From the NCBI RefSeq assembly GCF_002288925.2, contig NW_022097996.1, positions 5,884,686-5,948,685 on the forward strand: a stretch of DNA of 64,000 nucleotides, given 5' to 3'. The notes beneath the pieces are model-generated. The model saw nothing but the letters and a program-made list of their open reading frames with translations. It was not told where the DNA came from and made no database searches. The position numbers and the translations under genes are program-made. This DNA is from Delphinapterus leucas (lineage: Eukaryota; Chordata; Mammalia; Artiodactyla; Monodontidae). The number at the start of each line of letters is the position of its first letter. The stretch's first letter is position 1. Shown one piece after another: positions 1 to 11,200 of the stretch.

Positions 1-450
1 CAGCTCCCAGCCCCGCCCGCCCCGGCGGGTGAGCAGACAAGCCTCTCGGGCTGGTGAGTGCTGGTCGGCCCTGATCATCTGTGCGGGAATCTCTCCGCTT
101 TGCCCACGGCACCCCTGTTGCTGCGCTGTCCTCTGCAGCTCCGAAGCTTTCCCCCTCCGCCACCCACAGTCTCCGCCCGCGAAGGGGCTTCTAGTGTGTG
201 GAAACCTTTCCTCCTTCTTGGCTCCCTCCCACTGGTGCAGGTCCCGTCTCTATCCTTTTGTCTCTGTTTATTCTTTTTTCTTTTGCCCTACCCAGGTACG
301 TGGGGGGTTTCTTGCCTTTTGGGAGGTCTGAGGTCTTCTGCCAGCGTTCAGTAGGTGTTCTGTAGGAGTTGTTCCACGTATAGATTTATTTCTGGTGTAT
401 CTGTGAGGAGGAAGGTGATCTCCATGTCTTACTCTTCCGCCATCTTCTAC
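1..450 (-). mobile_element. 5' end of a young L1 (5' UTR), cut by window start
   Basis: This segment is nearly identical to 18786-19233, the 5' end of the full-length L1 described below, so it is the same young L1 subfamily in the same orientation. The element's 5' terminus is near 447-450, where 'cgccatcttc' on the plus strand is the complement of the typical L1 start. The sequence is GC-rich and CpG-bearing, as expected of an L1 promoter and 5' UTR. The rest of the element and its target duplication lie left of the window. To the right it abuts an L1 ORF2 tail. Confidence 0.9.
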
Positions 451-737
451 TTTTAGTTTTTTAAGGAACCTGCGTACTGTTCTCCATAGTGGCTGCACCA
501 ATTTACATTCCCACCGACAGTGTAGGGGGGTTCCCTTTTCTCCATACCCTCTCCAGCATTTGTTATTTGTAGACTTTTAATGATGGCCATTCCGACTTGT
601 GTGAGGTGGTAGCTCATTGTAGTTTTGATTTGCATTTCTCTAATTATTAGTGATGTTGAGCTTCTTTGGAGAAATGCCTATTTAAGTCTCCTGCCCATTT
701 TTCTATTGGGTTGGGTTTTTTTAATTTGTTGAGTTGT
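451..737 (-). mobile_element. L1 ORF2 C-terminal fragment (older L1)
   Basis: The reverse complement encodes the familiar end of L1 ORF2: the region around '[20 protein letters not shown]' and '[20 protein letters not shown]'. The same stretch is present in the full-length L1 at about 12810-13110. It is interrupted by stops and shifts, so it is non-coding now. The young L1 to its left probably inserted into it. At about 737 the homology jumps to a different, more upstream part of ORF2, so a second element or an internal deletion begins there. Confidence 0.8.
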
Positions 738-1162
738 TCTTTCTTATTTTTAAAGTAAGTGTTTATGGCTATAACTTTCCCAATTAGCAACACTCACATT
801 TCACCCCATAAGTTTTGGCATGTTGTGGTTTTGTTTTCATTAGTCTGTATTTTCTTTTTTTTTTTGTATTTTCTTCTTTGATCCATTGGTTGTTGGAGTG
901 TATTTTTTAATTTCCACAGTTTTGTGAATTTTTTAGTTTTCCTTCTGTTGTTGATTTCTAACTTCTATGCATTGGGGTTGGAGAAGATATTTTGTATGAT
1001 ATCCATCTTTCAAAATCTGAGACTTCATTTGTGGCCTAACCTATATCCTGGGGGATAGCCCATGTGCACCTGAGAAGAATATGTGTGCTATTGTTGTGTT
1101 TGTTAGATCTAGTTGATCTATTGTATTGTTAAGTGTCTGTTTCCTTTCTTATCTTCTGTCTG

Positions 1163-1244
1163 TTTTTTTGGTTTTTTAAAAAAAATTTTATTGGAGTATA
1201 GTTGACTTAAAATGTTGTGTTAGTTTCTGCTGTACAGTAAGGTG
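1163..1244 (-). mobile_element. 5'-truncated L1 3' end nested in the old L1
   Basis: The block starting with the T-rich run and 'ttattggagtatagttgac' is the complement of the terminal 3' UTR shared by cetartiodactyl L1s; other copies lie at 12120, 30300, 31730 and 34725. It is flanked by 'ctgtctg' at 1156-1162 and 1245-1251. The host L1 text continues across it ('..cttctgtctg' then 'gttgttttatccatt'), which marks a short target duplication. Confidence 0.75.
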
Positions 1245-2535
1245 CTGTCTGGTTGTTTTATCCATTATTGTGATAATGGATCACGAAGCATCCAGTTATT
1301 ATTGTAAAATTGTTTTATTTCTCCCTTCAATTCTGTCAGTTTTAATTTCACATATTTTGATGCACAAATGTTTATAATTGTTTTATCTTCTTGCTTTATT
1401 GAAACTTTTATTAATATACAGTGTCTTTCTTTATTGTAAACTTTTTCAATTTTACGTATTTTTCGGATATTTTTATATCCACCCATGCTCTCTTTTGGTT
1501 GCTATTTACATGGAGTAACTTTTTCCATCCTTTGTTTTCCCTCTATTTGTGTCTTTGGATCGAAAGTGGGTCTCGTAGATATAGTTGTATCATGTGTTTT
1601 TATCAATTTTGCCAATCTCTGTCTTTTGATTGAAGAGTTTAAACTATTTACACTTAAAGTAATTACTGATAAGGAGAGATTTACTTCTGTGATTTTGCTA
1701 TTTGTTTCCTAAATGCCTTGTAGCTTTTTTATTGCTCATTTCCTGTGTTAGTCTTCTTTTGTGTTCAGTTGATTTTTTATAGTGAGATGTTTAAATTCCT
1801 TTCTCATTTCCTTTTGTGTATATTCTATAGCTGTTTTCTTTGTGGTTACCGCAAGGATTACGTTTAACATCCTAAAGTTATAACAGTATAGTTTGAATTT
1901 ATACCAGCCTAACTTCAATAACGTACCCAAACTCTGCTCCTTTACAGCTTCATCCCCATCCCTTTCAGCTGTTGATGTCATAAAATTACATCTTTCTACA
2001 TTGTGTGCCCCAAAACATAAACTAATATATTTTTAAAATTCAGTAGTCTCCTAAATTATGTAGAAAACAAAAAGTAGAGTTACAAACCATTGTTACAATA
2101 ATACTAGCTTTGATAATTATCCATGTATTTACCTTTATTGAGATCTTGATTTCTCCATATAGATTTGAGTTACTATTATGGCTTCTAGTGTCTTTTTATT
2201 TCTTGCAGGACTCTTGAGCATTTCTTGCAGGACAGGTCCACTGGTAACAAACTGTCTTGCTTTTATCTTGATGTCTTAATTTCTCCCTTACTTTTGAAGG
2301 GCAGTTTTGCTAGACATAGAATTCTTGGTTGACGGTTTCTTTTCTTTTAGTATTTTGACTATATCAGCCCACTGCCTTATGGTCTCCAATGATTCTAATG
2401 AGAAATCTGCTGATAATCCTATTGAGGATCCTTGTATGTGATTATTTGCTTCTCTCTTGCTGGTTTCCAGATTTTCTCTTTTTCTTTGGCTTTCAGTTCA
2501 TCTTACTTGGAGCTTATTGAGCCTGTTGGATATTT

Positions 2536-2665
2536 TTTTCTTAATTTTTTTCTTTTTGGCCACACCACACATCATGTGGGATCTTAGTTCCCTGACCAGG
2601 GATTGAACCCATACCCCCTGCAGTGGAAGCGCGGAGTCTTAACCACTGGACTGCCAGGGAAGTCC
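2536..2665 (-). mobile_element. Short CHR-family tRNA-derived SINE in old L1 ORF1
   Basis: The reverse complement starts with the SINE head 'gggacttccctgg'. It carries the tRNA-like A box ('tccagtggttaag') and B box region ('gggttcaatccctgg'), then the 'ggccaaaaag' end and an A-rich tail. A 14-bp target duplication (cctgttggatattt) flanks it at 2522-2535 and 2666-2679. It is the short form, also seen at 4789, 25690 and 48731. It fuses in frame with the L1 ORF1 remnant upstream. Confidence 0.92.
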
Positions 2666-3098
2666 CCTGTTGGATATTTATATTCATGTTTTTCACCAAG
2701 TTTGGGAAGTTTTCATCCATTATTTCTTCAGATACCCTCTCTGCCGTTTTCTCTCTCTCTTCTCTTTCTGGGACTCCCACTGTGTGGTGTTGGTCTGCTT
2801 TTTGGTGCCTCAGGTCCCTTAGATTCTGTTCACTTTTCTTCAGTCTCTTTACTTTCTGTTCCTCATACTTGATCATTCCCTTTGTCCTTTCTTTAAGTTT
2901 GCTGATTCTTTCTTCTGCCTGCTCAAATCTGCATTTGAATTCCTCTAGTGAATTTTTAATTTCAGTTATTTTACTTTTTAGCTCCAGAATATCCTTTTGA
3001 CCTCTTTCCAGATTTTCTGTCTCTTTACTGATATTTTCATTTTGATCATACATTGTTTTCTTGACTTTCTCCACATGTTCCTTTAGTTCTTTGAACAT
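2541..3098 (-). pseudogene. Old L1 ORF1 remnant, open, with SINE-derived C-terminus
   Basis: About 144 codons from 3098 down to about 2666 read as an L1 ORF1 protein. A coiled-coil-rich N-half is followed by the start of the RRM-like domain ('VGVPEREEREKTAERV', 'EEIMDENFPNLVKNMN'). The frame then enters the reverse-inserted SINE and continues for about 40 residues ('GTSLAVQWLRLRASTAGG..') to a stop. The normal ORF1 C-terminal nucleic-acid-binding domain is missing from this protein. Function is unlikely; the open frame in so old an element may be chance. Confidence 0.7.
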
Positions 3099-4009
3099 TT
3101 CTATGCAGCTGTTTTAAAATCTTTGTCTAATATTTCTTCTGTTGGATCTTTTTCAGGGACAGATTCTATCGACCTATTTTATTTCTTTGAATGGGCCGTA
3201 CTTCCCTGTTTCTTGTGATATTTCTGGGTTGAAAACTGGACATTTGAATCTAATAATGTGGTAACTCTGGAAATTATATTCTCTGCCTTCTCCCAGGGTT
3301 TGCTGTTTTTTGTCACTGTTTGTTTATTGTTTTTTTTTTTTTTTGATTCCATAGACTGTATCTCAGCTGAGCGTGTCTCAGGTGTAAACTTAAGGTATTC
3401 TTAGGTATTTTCTGAGACTTTCCTTGGGCATGCCCAGTCACTTTCTAATTTTCCCCATATATGTAGTCATTTTTTAATAGTCTAGTCTTTAGTATCTGAC
3501 TACCAAAAGGGGAAAAAGAAAAAGGGGGTTAAAAAAGGGCACTGTCCCTTAAATCTCCTGGCTGTCACTTCAGCCAGATGAGGAGGGACTTCTATTGGTG
3601 GGGGAGGGGCTACAACAATGGGCACTGCCTCTTTGTCTGCCCCTCTGTGATCAGAAGCAGTCACCAGTGACCAGAGCACAGATCACTGATGTCCTTTTTG
3701 CCCACCCAGGCTCCTGCAAGCTGTGCAAAGCTGCTCCAGGGACCATGCACAGCTGCCTGCCACGGGGTTGGGGATGGGTAGCTGCTGCTGTGCTGAGAGC
3801 TGAAACTGGCCAAAATGAACAGTCCCAAGTCTTCCCCTGGACATTGCAAGCCTTCAGTAAGCTGTCCAGAGTTCCATAATAGTTACATCAGACAGATTTC
3901 TGCCAGTGCAATTTTTGTCTGGGAGTGGGGGAGACAGATTCTTAGTGCTTCCTACTGCACCATCTTCCCAGAATCTGCCAAGAGTTTAAAAAACAGATTT
4001 CCTTTTTTT

Positions 4010-4138
4010 TTTTTTTAAGAGCAGTTTTAGGCTCACAGCAAAACTGAGTGAAAGGTACAGAGATTTCCTATACATCCCCTGTCCCCATTATCAACAGAGA
4101 AATGCCTCTGGATTTTGTAAGTAAAATAAAATCATGTG
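4010..4138. repeat. Possible L1M 3'-UTR relic
   Basis: A T-run followed by 'gagcagttttaggctcacag' resembles a motif common in old mammalian L1 3' ends. The block is short and diverged, and the family is from memory of the repeat class only. Confidence 0.45.
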
Positions 4139-4153
4139 TAAGAAAACATTTCT

Positions 4154-4462
4154 TTTTTTTTTTTTTTTTTTTTTTTTGNNNNNNNNNNNNNNNNNNNNNN
4201 NNNNNNNNNNNNNNNNNNNNNNNNNNNNNNNNNNNNNNNNNNNNNNNNNNNNNNNNNNNNNNNNNNNNNNNNNNNNNNAGGGCCTCTCACTGTTGTGGCC
4301 TCTCCCGTTGCGGAGCACAGGCTACGGACGCACAGGCTTAGCGGCCATGGCTTACGGGCCTAGCTGCTCCACGGCATGTGGGATCTTCCTAGACCGGGGC
4401 ACGAACCCGTGTCCCCTGCATCGGCAGACGGACTCTCAACCACTGCACCACCAGGGAAGCCC
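4154..4462 (-). mobile_element. CHR-family SINE (intermediate form) containing an N gap
   Basis: The reverse complement matches the SINE copies at 21052, 24246 and 47333 from the head 'gggcttccctggtgg' to the 'agtgagaggccc' end. A long T run (the A-tail) follows beyond the gap. Target duplications aagaaaacatttct (4140-4153) and aagaaagcatttct (4463-4476) differ by one base. The gap 4179-4278 falls between the A-tail and the last bases of the SINE body. Confidence 0.93.
4179..4278. other. Assembly gap, exactly 100 N
   Basis: One hundred Ns, a usual placeholder for a gap of unknown size, start right after a long poly-T inside a SINE. By alignment to the sister SINEs only about eight bases of SINE plus some poly-T need be missing. 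Confidence 0.99.
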
Positions 4463-4788
4463 AAGAAAGCATTTCTTGAGAAAAGGCCGAGTCTGGCCCT
4501 TTTAGGACCAAAGCTCGTGCACCAGGGATTCCTCAGTACCTATGAGGGAGAAGCCTTCATGGTTCCTTCTAGGTGTACCCGTGAAGTGCAGGAGTAACGG
4601 TAATGCTGCCACCCAAAGTCATGTGTTTTCTGTCAGTGGCCCCAACATTTTCCTACTTATCCAGGAGTCGTCTTTCATAATGACTTATCCTACTTGAAGC
4701 CTCTTTATTTAAATAGTTGCCAAGTTCTAGAGATTCTGTTGCTGTAACATCTCACCCATTGCTATGCTCACTCCCACTCTTCTATTTC

Positions 4789-4910
4789 TTTTTCTTTCCT
4801 TTGGCCACGCCATGCGGCATGTGGGATCTTAGTTCCCTGACCAGGGATTGAACCCGTGCCCCCTGCGTTGGGAGTGCGGAGTCCTAACCACTGGACCACC
4901 AGGGAAGTCC
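4789..4910 (-). mobile_element. Short CHR-family SINE
   Basis: The reverse complement begins 'ggacttccctggtggtcc', carries the B-box-like 'gggttcaatccctgg' and ends in 'ggccaaagg' plus an A-rich tail. A perfect 15-bp target duplication (ccactcttctatttc) lies at 4774-4788 and 4911-4925. Confidence 0.93.
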
Positions 4911-4925
4911 CCACTCTTCTATTTC

Positions 4926-5425
4926 AGACCCGTGCACGTGGATTCTTTTCTGTCATAAGAGTCTCCCAAACGATTCTCCCCTGTGCCAGACACTCCCATC
5001 ACATGGCAACTAGATGTATCATCCTAGAGCACAGCTCCAATTACCTCGTGCTTCTGCTCAAAAACAGAGAAGCTCCCCTATTCCAAAATCAAAGCCTAGA
5101 AACTCTCTGGGGCAGTCCCCAATTTCCTGGGGTCCTTTCCCAAAGCCTGAGGTCCTAGGACTAGAGTGAGCGTTTTGTTTCTGGGTGCTGTTTCCTCAAA
5201 GTGGTGCTTTCTGAGCAACTACCAGATGCAGGAGTTCTGCTTTATAACAGTCTATAAGAAGAAAATAGTAACTTTCTAGACTCTCCCACCTTCACCCCGG
5301 AAAAGCCTTTGTCCTTTTCCATTAAGTTGTTTTCTAGCGCCACCTGGTGTTAGGACTAAGCAGCAGTGGCTCTAGAGAAAAAGGAAGAACCCACTATAAA
5401 TGTTTTATCCCAAACTGAGGATCTT
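4926..5425. other. Single-copy sequence, nothing recognised
   Basis: No repeat family, splice-framed open stretch or RNA gene is recognisable. Open frames here are short. Confidence 0.5.
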
Positions 5426-5429
5426 TAGC

Positions 5430-5545
5430 ACCAGAAAGGAACCTTAGAGATCATTTAGACAGATGCCTTGTTTTATAGATCAGTAATTTATCCAGGATTT
5501 AGAGCAAGAACTGAATCTGCATTTCAGTCCCAGGCTCCTCAATTT
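5430..5545 (-). repeat. MIR3-like SINE relic
   Basis: 'ggaaccttagagatcattta', the following 'ttttatagatcag' and '..agcaagaactgaatctgc' follow the complement of the MIR3 consensus order, with substantial divergence. Confidence 0.6.
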
Positions 5546-5659
5546 TCCAACACATCCCCCCGACACCCTCCTACCTCAGCCCCCATACCTTCTTAAGCCT
5601 CGAAAGGAATTGGGCCAGAGTGATGATGCCACCTTTGGAGGAAGGCAACAAAAGGATAT

Positions 5660-5812
5660 TAACTTTTATTGATCCCTTATTATAAGTCAGTTACTGTACT
5701 GAGTACATTTATAATATCTCATTTATTCTTCACAGGTAGCCTGTTCTTATTCCTGTTTCACCAATGGACAAGGTAAGGTTCAGAGAGATTGAGTGACTCA
5801 TTACAGTTACGT
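5660..5812 (-). repeat. MIR SINE relic
   Basis: The complement of the MIR core is recognisable: 'gtactgagtacatttataat', 'atctcatttattcttcacag', and '..ggttcagagagattgagtga'. This is the antisense of the 'cctcagtttcctcatctg' part of MIR. Confidence 0.72.
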
Positions 5813-6192
5813 TGTATTATTTGTTCACAATTATTCACTCCCTCCTTGCCCTTGCCATACTTCTGTGTCTGGGCCACATATACACTCACTCTCTTGCCCT
5901 CACTGACTTTGGGCTCAGCCACTTCGACTTTCTTTGGTCAATGGAACGTGAATGAACTTGATCGGTACCCCATGAGAGCAAAAGTTTTAAGTTCCGTGCT
6001 GCGATTAGATGCACTTCAGCCCTGACCTCCTCTGTGGGGACAACATAACTGAGAGGGTAGCCGTCCCTCCAGCCCTGCCCCTGGAATAGGACACATGTGG
6101 AGCAGGGCCAAGCCTGTCAGTCACAACTGACCCACAGTTAGCCTGCAGCCCATGTGAAACATGAGCAAAAAATAAATATTTGTCCTTTAAGC

Positions 6193-6817
6193 CAGTGTCC
6201 CCCAGCTTTTTTGGCACCAGGGACCAGTTTCGTGGAAGAAAATGTTTCCATAGACCCAGGGCGGGGGTTGGTTTCAGGATGATTCAAGCCCATTACATTT
6301 ATTGTGCACTTTATTCCTATTATTATTACATTGTAGTATATAATGAAATAATTATACATCTCACCATAATGCAGAATCAGTGGGAGCCCTGAGCTTGTTT
6401 TCACTTGCCACTCACTGATAGGGTTTTGTTTTGTTTTTGGTTTTTTTAACTGATAGGGTTTTGATGTGAGTGTGCAAGCAATTGACTTATTATGGTCTCT
6501 GCGCGGTCAAACCTCTCTGCTAATGATAATCTGTATTTGCAGCTGCTCCCCAGTGCTAGCATCACTGTCTTAGCTCCCCCTCAGATCATCAGGCATTAAA
6601 GTCTCATAAGGAGGGCGCAACCTAGATCCTCCGCATGCGCAGTTCACAGTAGGGTTCGCGCTCCTGTGAGAATCTAATGCTGCTGATCTGTCAGGAGGCG
6701 GAGCTCAGGTGGCAATGCGAGCTTCGCTCGCTCTCCTGCCGCTCACCTCCTGTGCGCCCGGTTCCTAACAGGCCGCCGACCAGTACCTGTCGGTGGTCCC
6801 GGGGTTGGGGACCCCTG
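6193..6817. mobile_element. Non-autonomous hAT DNA transposon (MER1/Charlie3-like)
   Basis: Near-inverted ends are visible: cagtgtcccccagc at the left, and ggttggggacccctg at the right, whose complement starts caggggtcccc. They are flanked by an 8-bp target duplication (ctttaagc 6185-6192, ctttaaac 6818-6825), the hallmark length for hAT elements. The interior carries the characteristic text 'ggcaccagggaccagtttcg' and 'ctcataaggagggcgcaacc'. There is no transposase frame, so it was mobilised in trans. A T-rich insertion lies at about 6429-6463. Confidence 0.88.
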
Positions 6818-6825
6818 CTTTAAAC

Positions 6826-7209
6826 CAATGAGAATTTGGGGTTGTTTGTTGCTGCAGCAAAGCTGATCCATACAGGATTGAACACAAGTCTGACTGACTC
6901 CAAAATCTCTCTGGAAACTGTGAAAAAGAACCCTGCTCCCAGGGTGATGTCTAATTTAACGAATTTAAGAACCTATGTGCTAGGTCTTAAGTTGCTAAGG
7001 TTCTCGCCTCCTTGGAATCTTTGCTTAATTCTACCCTTGCACTGACACTTCTCTTGAGGGTCCAATTTAATTCTGAAACCTGCTTCTCCAGCTCCACTTC
7101 CTAAGTGCTTTTGATTCCCTTTAGTTTGATTTACTTTTTAAAAGCCGTTATTACCTTCCAAAATACAGTTAACTTATTTATAATGCATACAGTTTAAATG
7201 CTGCCCAGC
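6826..7209. other. Single-copy sequence, nothing recognised
   Basis: AT-moderate sequence without a recognisable repeat or gene. Confidence 0.45.
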
Positions 7210-7326
7210 TGAATGTTATGAGGGAAGGGGTTTTTTTGGTCTGTTTTGTTTATTGTCATTGTCCTTCCTTAAACAGTGCCTGGCACGTAGTAGGTGCTAA
7301 AAGGTATCTGTTAAATGAATGAATGA
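7210..7326 (+). repeat. L2 LINE 3'-end relic
   Basis: 'acagtgcctggcacgtagta' followed by 'ggtgctaaaagg..' and tandem 'gaatgaatga' matches the sense 3' end of L2. Confidence 0.72.
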
Positions 7327-8099
7327 AAATAGGAGGACACTTACGAAATCATGGTAGCTGTTGTGTTTTACTAGCTTGGCCAGTAGAGGTCATAGATGAG
7401 TTCTTTAAATATCTCGGACCTGCAACTACTTTTATGTGTGTTTTATGTCAGGGTCTGTCCACTGTGGATGCCTTGGGGATTAGTGTGGGTTGCCATGTGG
7501 CAATGATCAATCTGATGGTGGCATTTGGCATATATTTGGCATAAAAACTGCTGAAAGTGAAAAATTGATGATGTCTCAGATTGGTTTCTCCTCCATCTAT
7601 GACCTAGTCTTGGGAGCCAAGAAAAAAAAAAAATGGCAAATAGGATGCAAGATGGCGCAGAAAGTGTTGGCTTTAAGGTTGTGTCTATTTATATAAGTTG
7701 CTTGTAAATAAAAGTTAAATTCAAACAATCAGAGAGGATAGTAAATGCTTATTGGCAACTGCAAAGCTATTTGCCTAGATTAACGATGGAACCTTCCAAA
7801 AGTGTCTGTGTATGTGTGTTTACAGATACAGCCTAGTAATACTGGAACACTTCACTGACCTTTTCCTCTCCTCTATTACAACAAAAAATGGAATCACAAG
7901 CCGTGATTCTGCCTGCAGGTGGTTTATTCTCCCTGGTTCAATAGCTCATGCTAAACTTCACAGTGTGTAACTGCACGGGGGGTCGATTTAAAGGGATGAT
8001 GAGACTGGATTGGAAGCAAATCATTTTCTTCAGGTTGCATATGATTGATGAGTTCAAGGATAAAAATTTAAGAAGGAAGGAGGTCTAATTTTGTTGCTT
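7327..8099. other. Single-copy sequence, nothing recognised
   Basis: No family recognised. Open frames near 7323-7696 are short and lack protein-like features. Confidence 0.45.
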
Positions 8100-8104
8100 G
8101 CCTC

Positions 8105-8235
8105 TCACACACCAGGCACTGAGCTAAATACTTTTACGGGTCATCTCATTCACTGTGCCTGAAGTGAACAGTGTCAAAGATAGCACCTAGCACTTAGTGA
8201 AAGCTCAAAAATTACTGAATAAATGAGTGAGGGAG
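8105..8235. repeat. MIR (antisense) and L2-like (sense) fragments
   Basis: 'caccaggcactgagctaaat' with 'ggtcatctcatt' is an antisense MIR core. The following 'agcacctagcacttagtg' and 'actgaataaatgag' resemble the sense end of L2 or MIR. Both are short and diverged. Confidence 0.5.
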
Positions 8236-11200
8236 TCGATGACCGTTAGGAAAAGGGTCTGTTTCTTTGGGGGGGTTGTTCCAGGGGGTCGATTTGTTTT
8301 ATTTCCTCTGTAGAGCTAAATCCAATTGAAACGCAGAATGTGGGTACATTTGTGTTTGGTGTTTATTCATATCACGTGTCCACTTACTGGGCACTGAAAA
8401 AGGATGCCTAGAAGGTGGTTTCTGTCACGAGACACTGAAAGGTAGGCGTGGATGGCGAGCTTTGGGGAACGGGCGTTAATTTTGGTCCTGCTGTGAAGCT
8501 GACCTTTCCTTTAGAGTCTATGCGATGAAAATTGTAATCACGTAACTTCTACTGATTCTACTTGACACATGTCATGAGACAAATGTGAGATGCCCTATTT
8601 GAAAGGTTTTGTGGTGAATCAATGGGAAAGGTAGCCAATAGTGGGAATTTAATGAAAGTATTTTGTGATGGCCCTTGGGGAGGGCCTGGGACTAAGTCAC
8701 AAACTCTGTCCTGCAGCACATGTTGCTCTGGCTTTGTCTCCATCAGTGGATGAACAAAACAGGACAGTAATGCCAATATCATGTACCACCTATACCTCTT
8801 CGGCCTCTATGATTGGGGTGGATTGCCAGACTGAAGAACTTCATTATGTTTGAATATCAGAGATGATGGTTTTCTTGAGCTCTGTGTTGGTAAATAGCCA
8901 GATAACATAGTTTTATTCTATTATGAGGCTTGTAGCCAGATAAATGCAAGGGTAGATTCTCCTATGTGATGATATGAAAGAGAATTCGCCAACTACTCAA
9001 GAATACTTCTAGTGTGGGGCATCAGACGGGGCAGGGGGACACGGAGCCACAGGAAGAGTTCCCCCCAAGAGTTTACGCAGGTGCATCCTCACTCCAACAG
9101 AAGTGAAATAGAACTTTTTTCCTCTCCCCTCTCTTTTCCTCCTCTCCCTTGCTTAGAGCTTTCTTCGACTGTTAGGCATGTGATATATTCATCGCAAGCA
9201 TAATCGGTACACAGAATGTAGAGATGCCAAGTGTGCGTGAACAAATTAGAGGTTCTTAGTCAAATCCAAACAAACATATACTTGATAATGGCTTTGGCTG
9301 AAATGTATTTTTACATTTTGTAGCGTGTTCCCATTTGCCCGTGGTTAGCAAAGATTAAGCTTGCCAAACTTTAATGCGGTACAAATGCCATGTTCAAGGC
9401 AAAACAAGTGCACTGTTACAGGATCTGGCAAATCTAAAGCATTATCAACAGCTGTGGTTTTCAAATACTTTGTGAGACTGGAAAAATAAAGCACATGTGC
9501 GTTTAGAGTGGGCATTTACGCTCCCATTAATTTTTTAAAATATAATTTGCGGTTACTGGCAGTTTCACATGGTTTTATAGTTACAGTCAAGTTCTGATTA
9601 CATGTGATAATGGCCAGAAGGCAGAAATTGATTGAGTCCCTCATTAATTAATTAATTAAGGATTCATTGAGAGAAATCTCTGTTCACGGACATATACTTG
9701 GTGCTAATTGTATCGAATCACTTCCCACCCCTCCCCATCCATACTTTTGCCAGAATTGCCATGAGTATAAGTGTTCATTTGAATTTCATCCCATTCCATT
9801 TATCACCATCAAAGGACACATATTTAGAAATTAAAAGGTCAAAAGGAAGGAGAATTGTCGTAGGGATAAGGGAGGAAAACAGCAATTCTAAATTGTTAAA
9901 CAGTTGACTTCTATATAGGAGGGTTCTGTGTTATGGTTCAAAGTATCTGATGTTGAAAACTATTTGAAAAGTGACAAGAAAATTGACATTTTGCTTTACC
10001 TAATGACTCGAATTGATAAGGTTTCATCATAAATATCACCGTATATGACACAGATCATTATCAATATCTTGGCTTTTCATTTTCTATTTTGAAAGTTAAA
10101 TCCACTTATCACAATTACAACTTTGTACAATCAATTAAAAATTACCTGTCAGAGATTATCTGAAGTCCAGATTTTCTGTGTAGGGTCAGAATTTATCCTG
10201 TTTTATAAAGAGCAGGCTCAAAGGATCACATTTCACCTTTGTGCCGGTGTTGGTTTTAGCTACCTTCAAGAAGCCCTGAGTGATCATGGTTTATTTCAGA
10301 AAAAATTAAGGGGAAACTACCATGAACCTCATGACATTAGGTTGGTTGGAAAGAAAATATCATCTGAATTATTAAAGTACTAATTGTGTACTTTAAAATT
10401 GATTTCATTAATTTTAACTATTTTTAATAATATACTTGATAGTCACAAACTTGATTTACTCAACATTGTTGCCTGGTAAAAGTCCTATGAAGATGTAATA
10501 CAAAGATAAGACTTGATCCAGAATTTGCAAATCTAAGTTCCTATATGGTCTAGATGTCCAAATCATCATTTTCTTGGAGATCGGTAATTCAGTTGAACCC
10601 ATGCATACTTTTTTAATTGAAATGAAATAAAGTTCCCAAGAAGAGTTGCTTAACCGTTTCAGTTTCCTGATCAATTTAGCACATTAACTTGTATAGTTGA
10701 TGAAAAAAATTTTGCTGAAAAAGTTAAATTTTAGGCAATCTGGGGCAATTATATAAATTTGAAATTTAATTCAAATTATTAACAAGAAAACCTTATATTC
10801 GTTTTCCCTTTTAATGTGAATAAATGGTTTCACATAGTGTAATTCTCTTTATTTCTCTTTTGGTAATATTTTCCTTATAATATTTTGCTGTGGCTATAAT
10901 CACGCTGATGGGAACTTCACACACAATTAGTTCAAATTAGGGGAGGCTTTAGGGTAAATTGAGCAGATCACCAAAACTTTAGGAATCGGAGGACACCATG
11001 AACGGCTTATTTAGCTGTGCTTGGTGGTGTTTCATATTGTAATCATTTAGCTGTTTGGTTGTATGTCTCATTTCTTAACAAGATAAAAATTGTATCTCTT
11101 TCTCAGGAAGGCAAAACAGTGATATAAAGAGTTTACAGGGTAACACTTCACTCTACTACAAATAGGTATCTCCATTTTGTGTCAACATGTCTCTGAAAAA

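Larger units (their letters stand above)
738..3980 (-). mobile_element. Old L1 (L1M-like): ORF2 N-part, ORF1, 5' UTR
   Basis: Read on the minus strand, this is a collinear old L1. The 5' terminus is near 3972-3980 ('catcttccca'), with the 5' UTR to about 3110. ORF1 remains lie at about 3098-2200, a linker follows, and the ORF2 endonuclease and adjacent region run to about 738. The sequence is heavily mutated, with frameshifts and stops throughout ORF2. Two later insertions interrupt it: an L1 3' end (1163-1244) and a SINE (2536-2665), each with a target duplication. The linker at 1730-2200 is poorly recognisable. The exact subfamily is not assigned. Confidence 0.82.
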
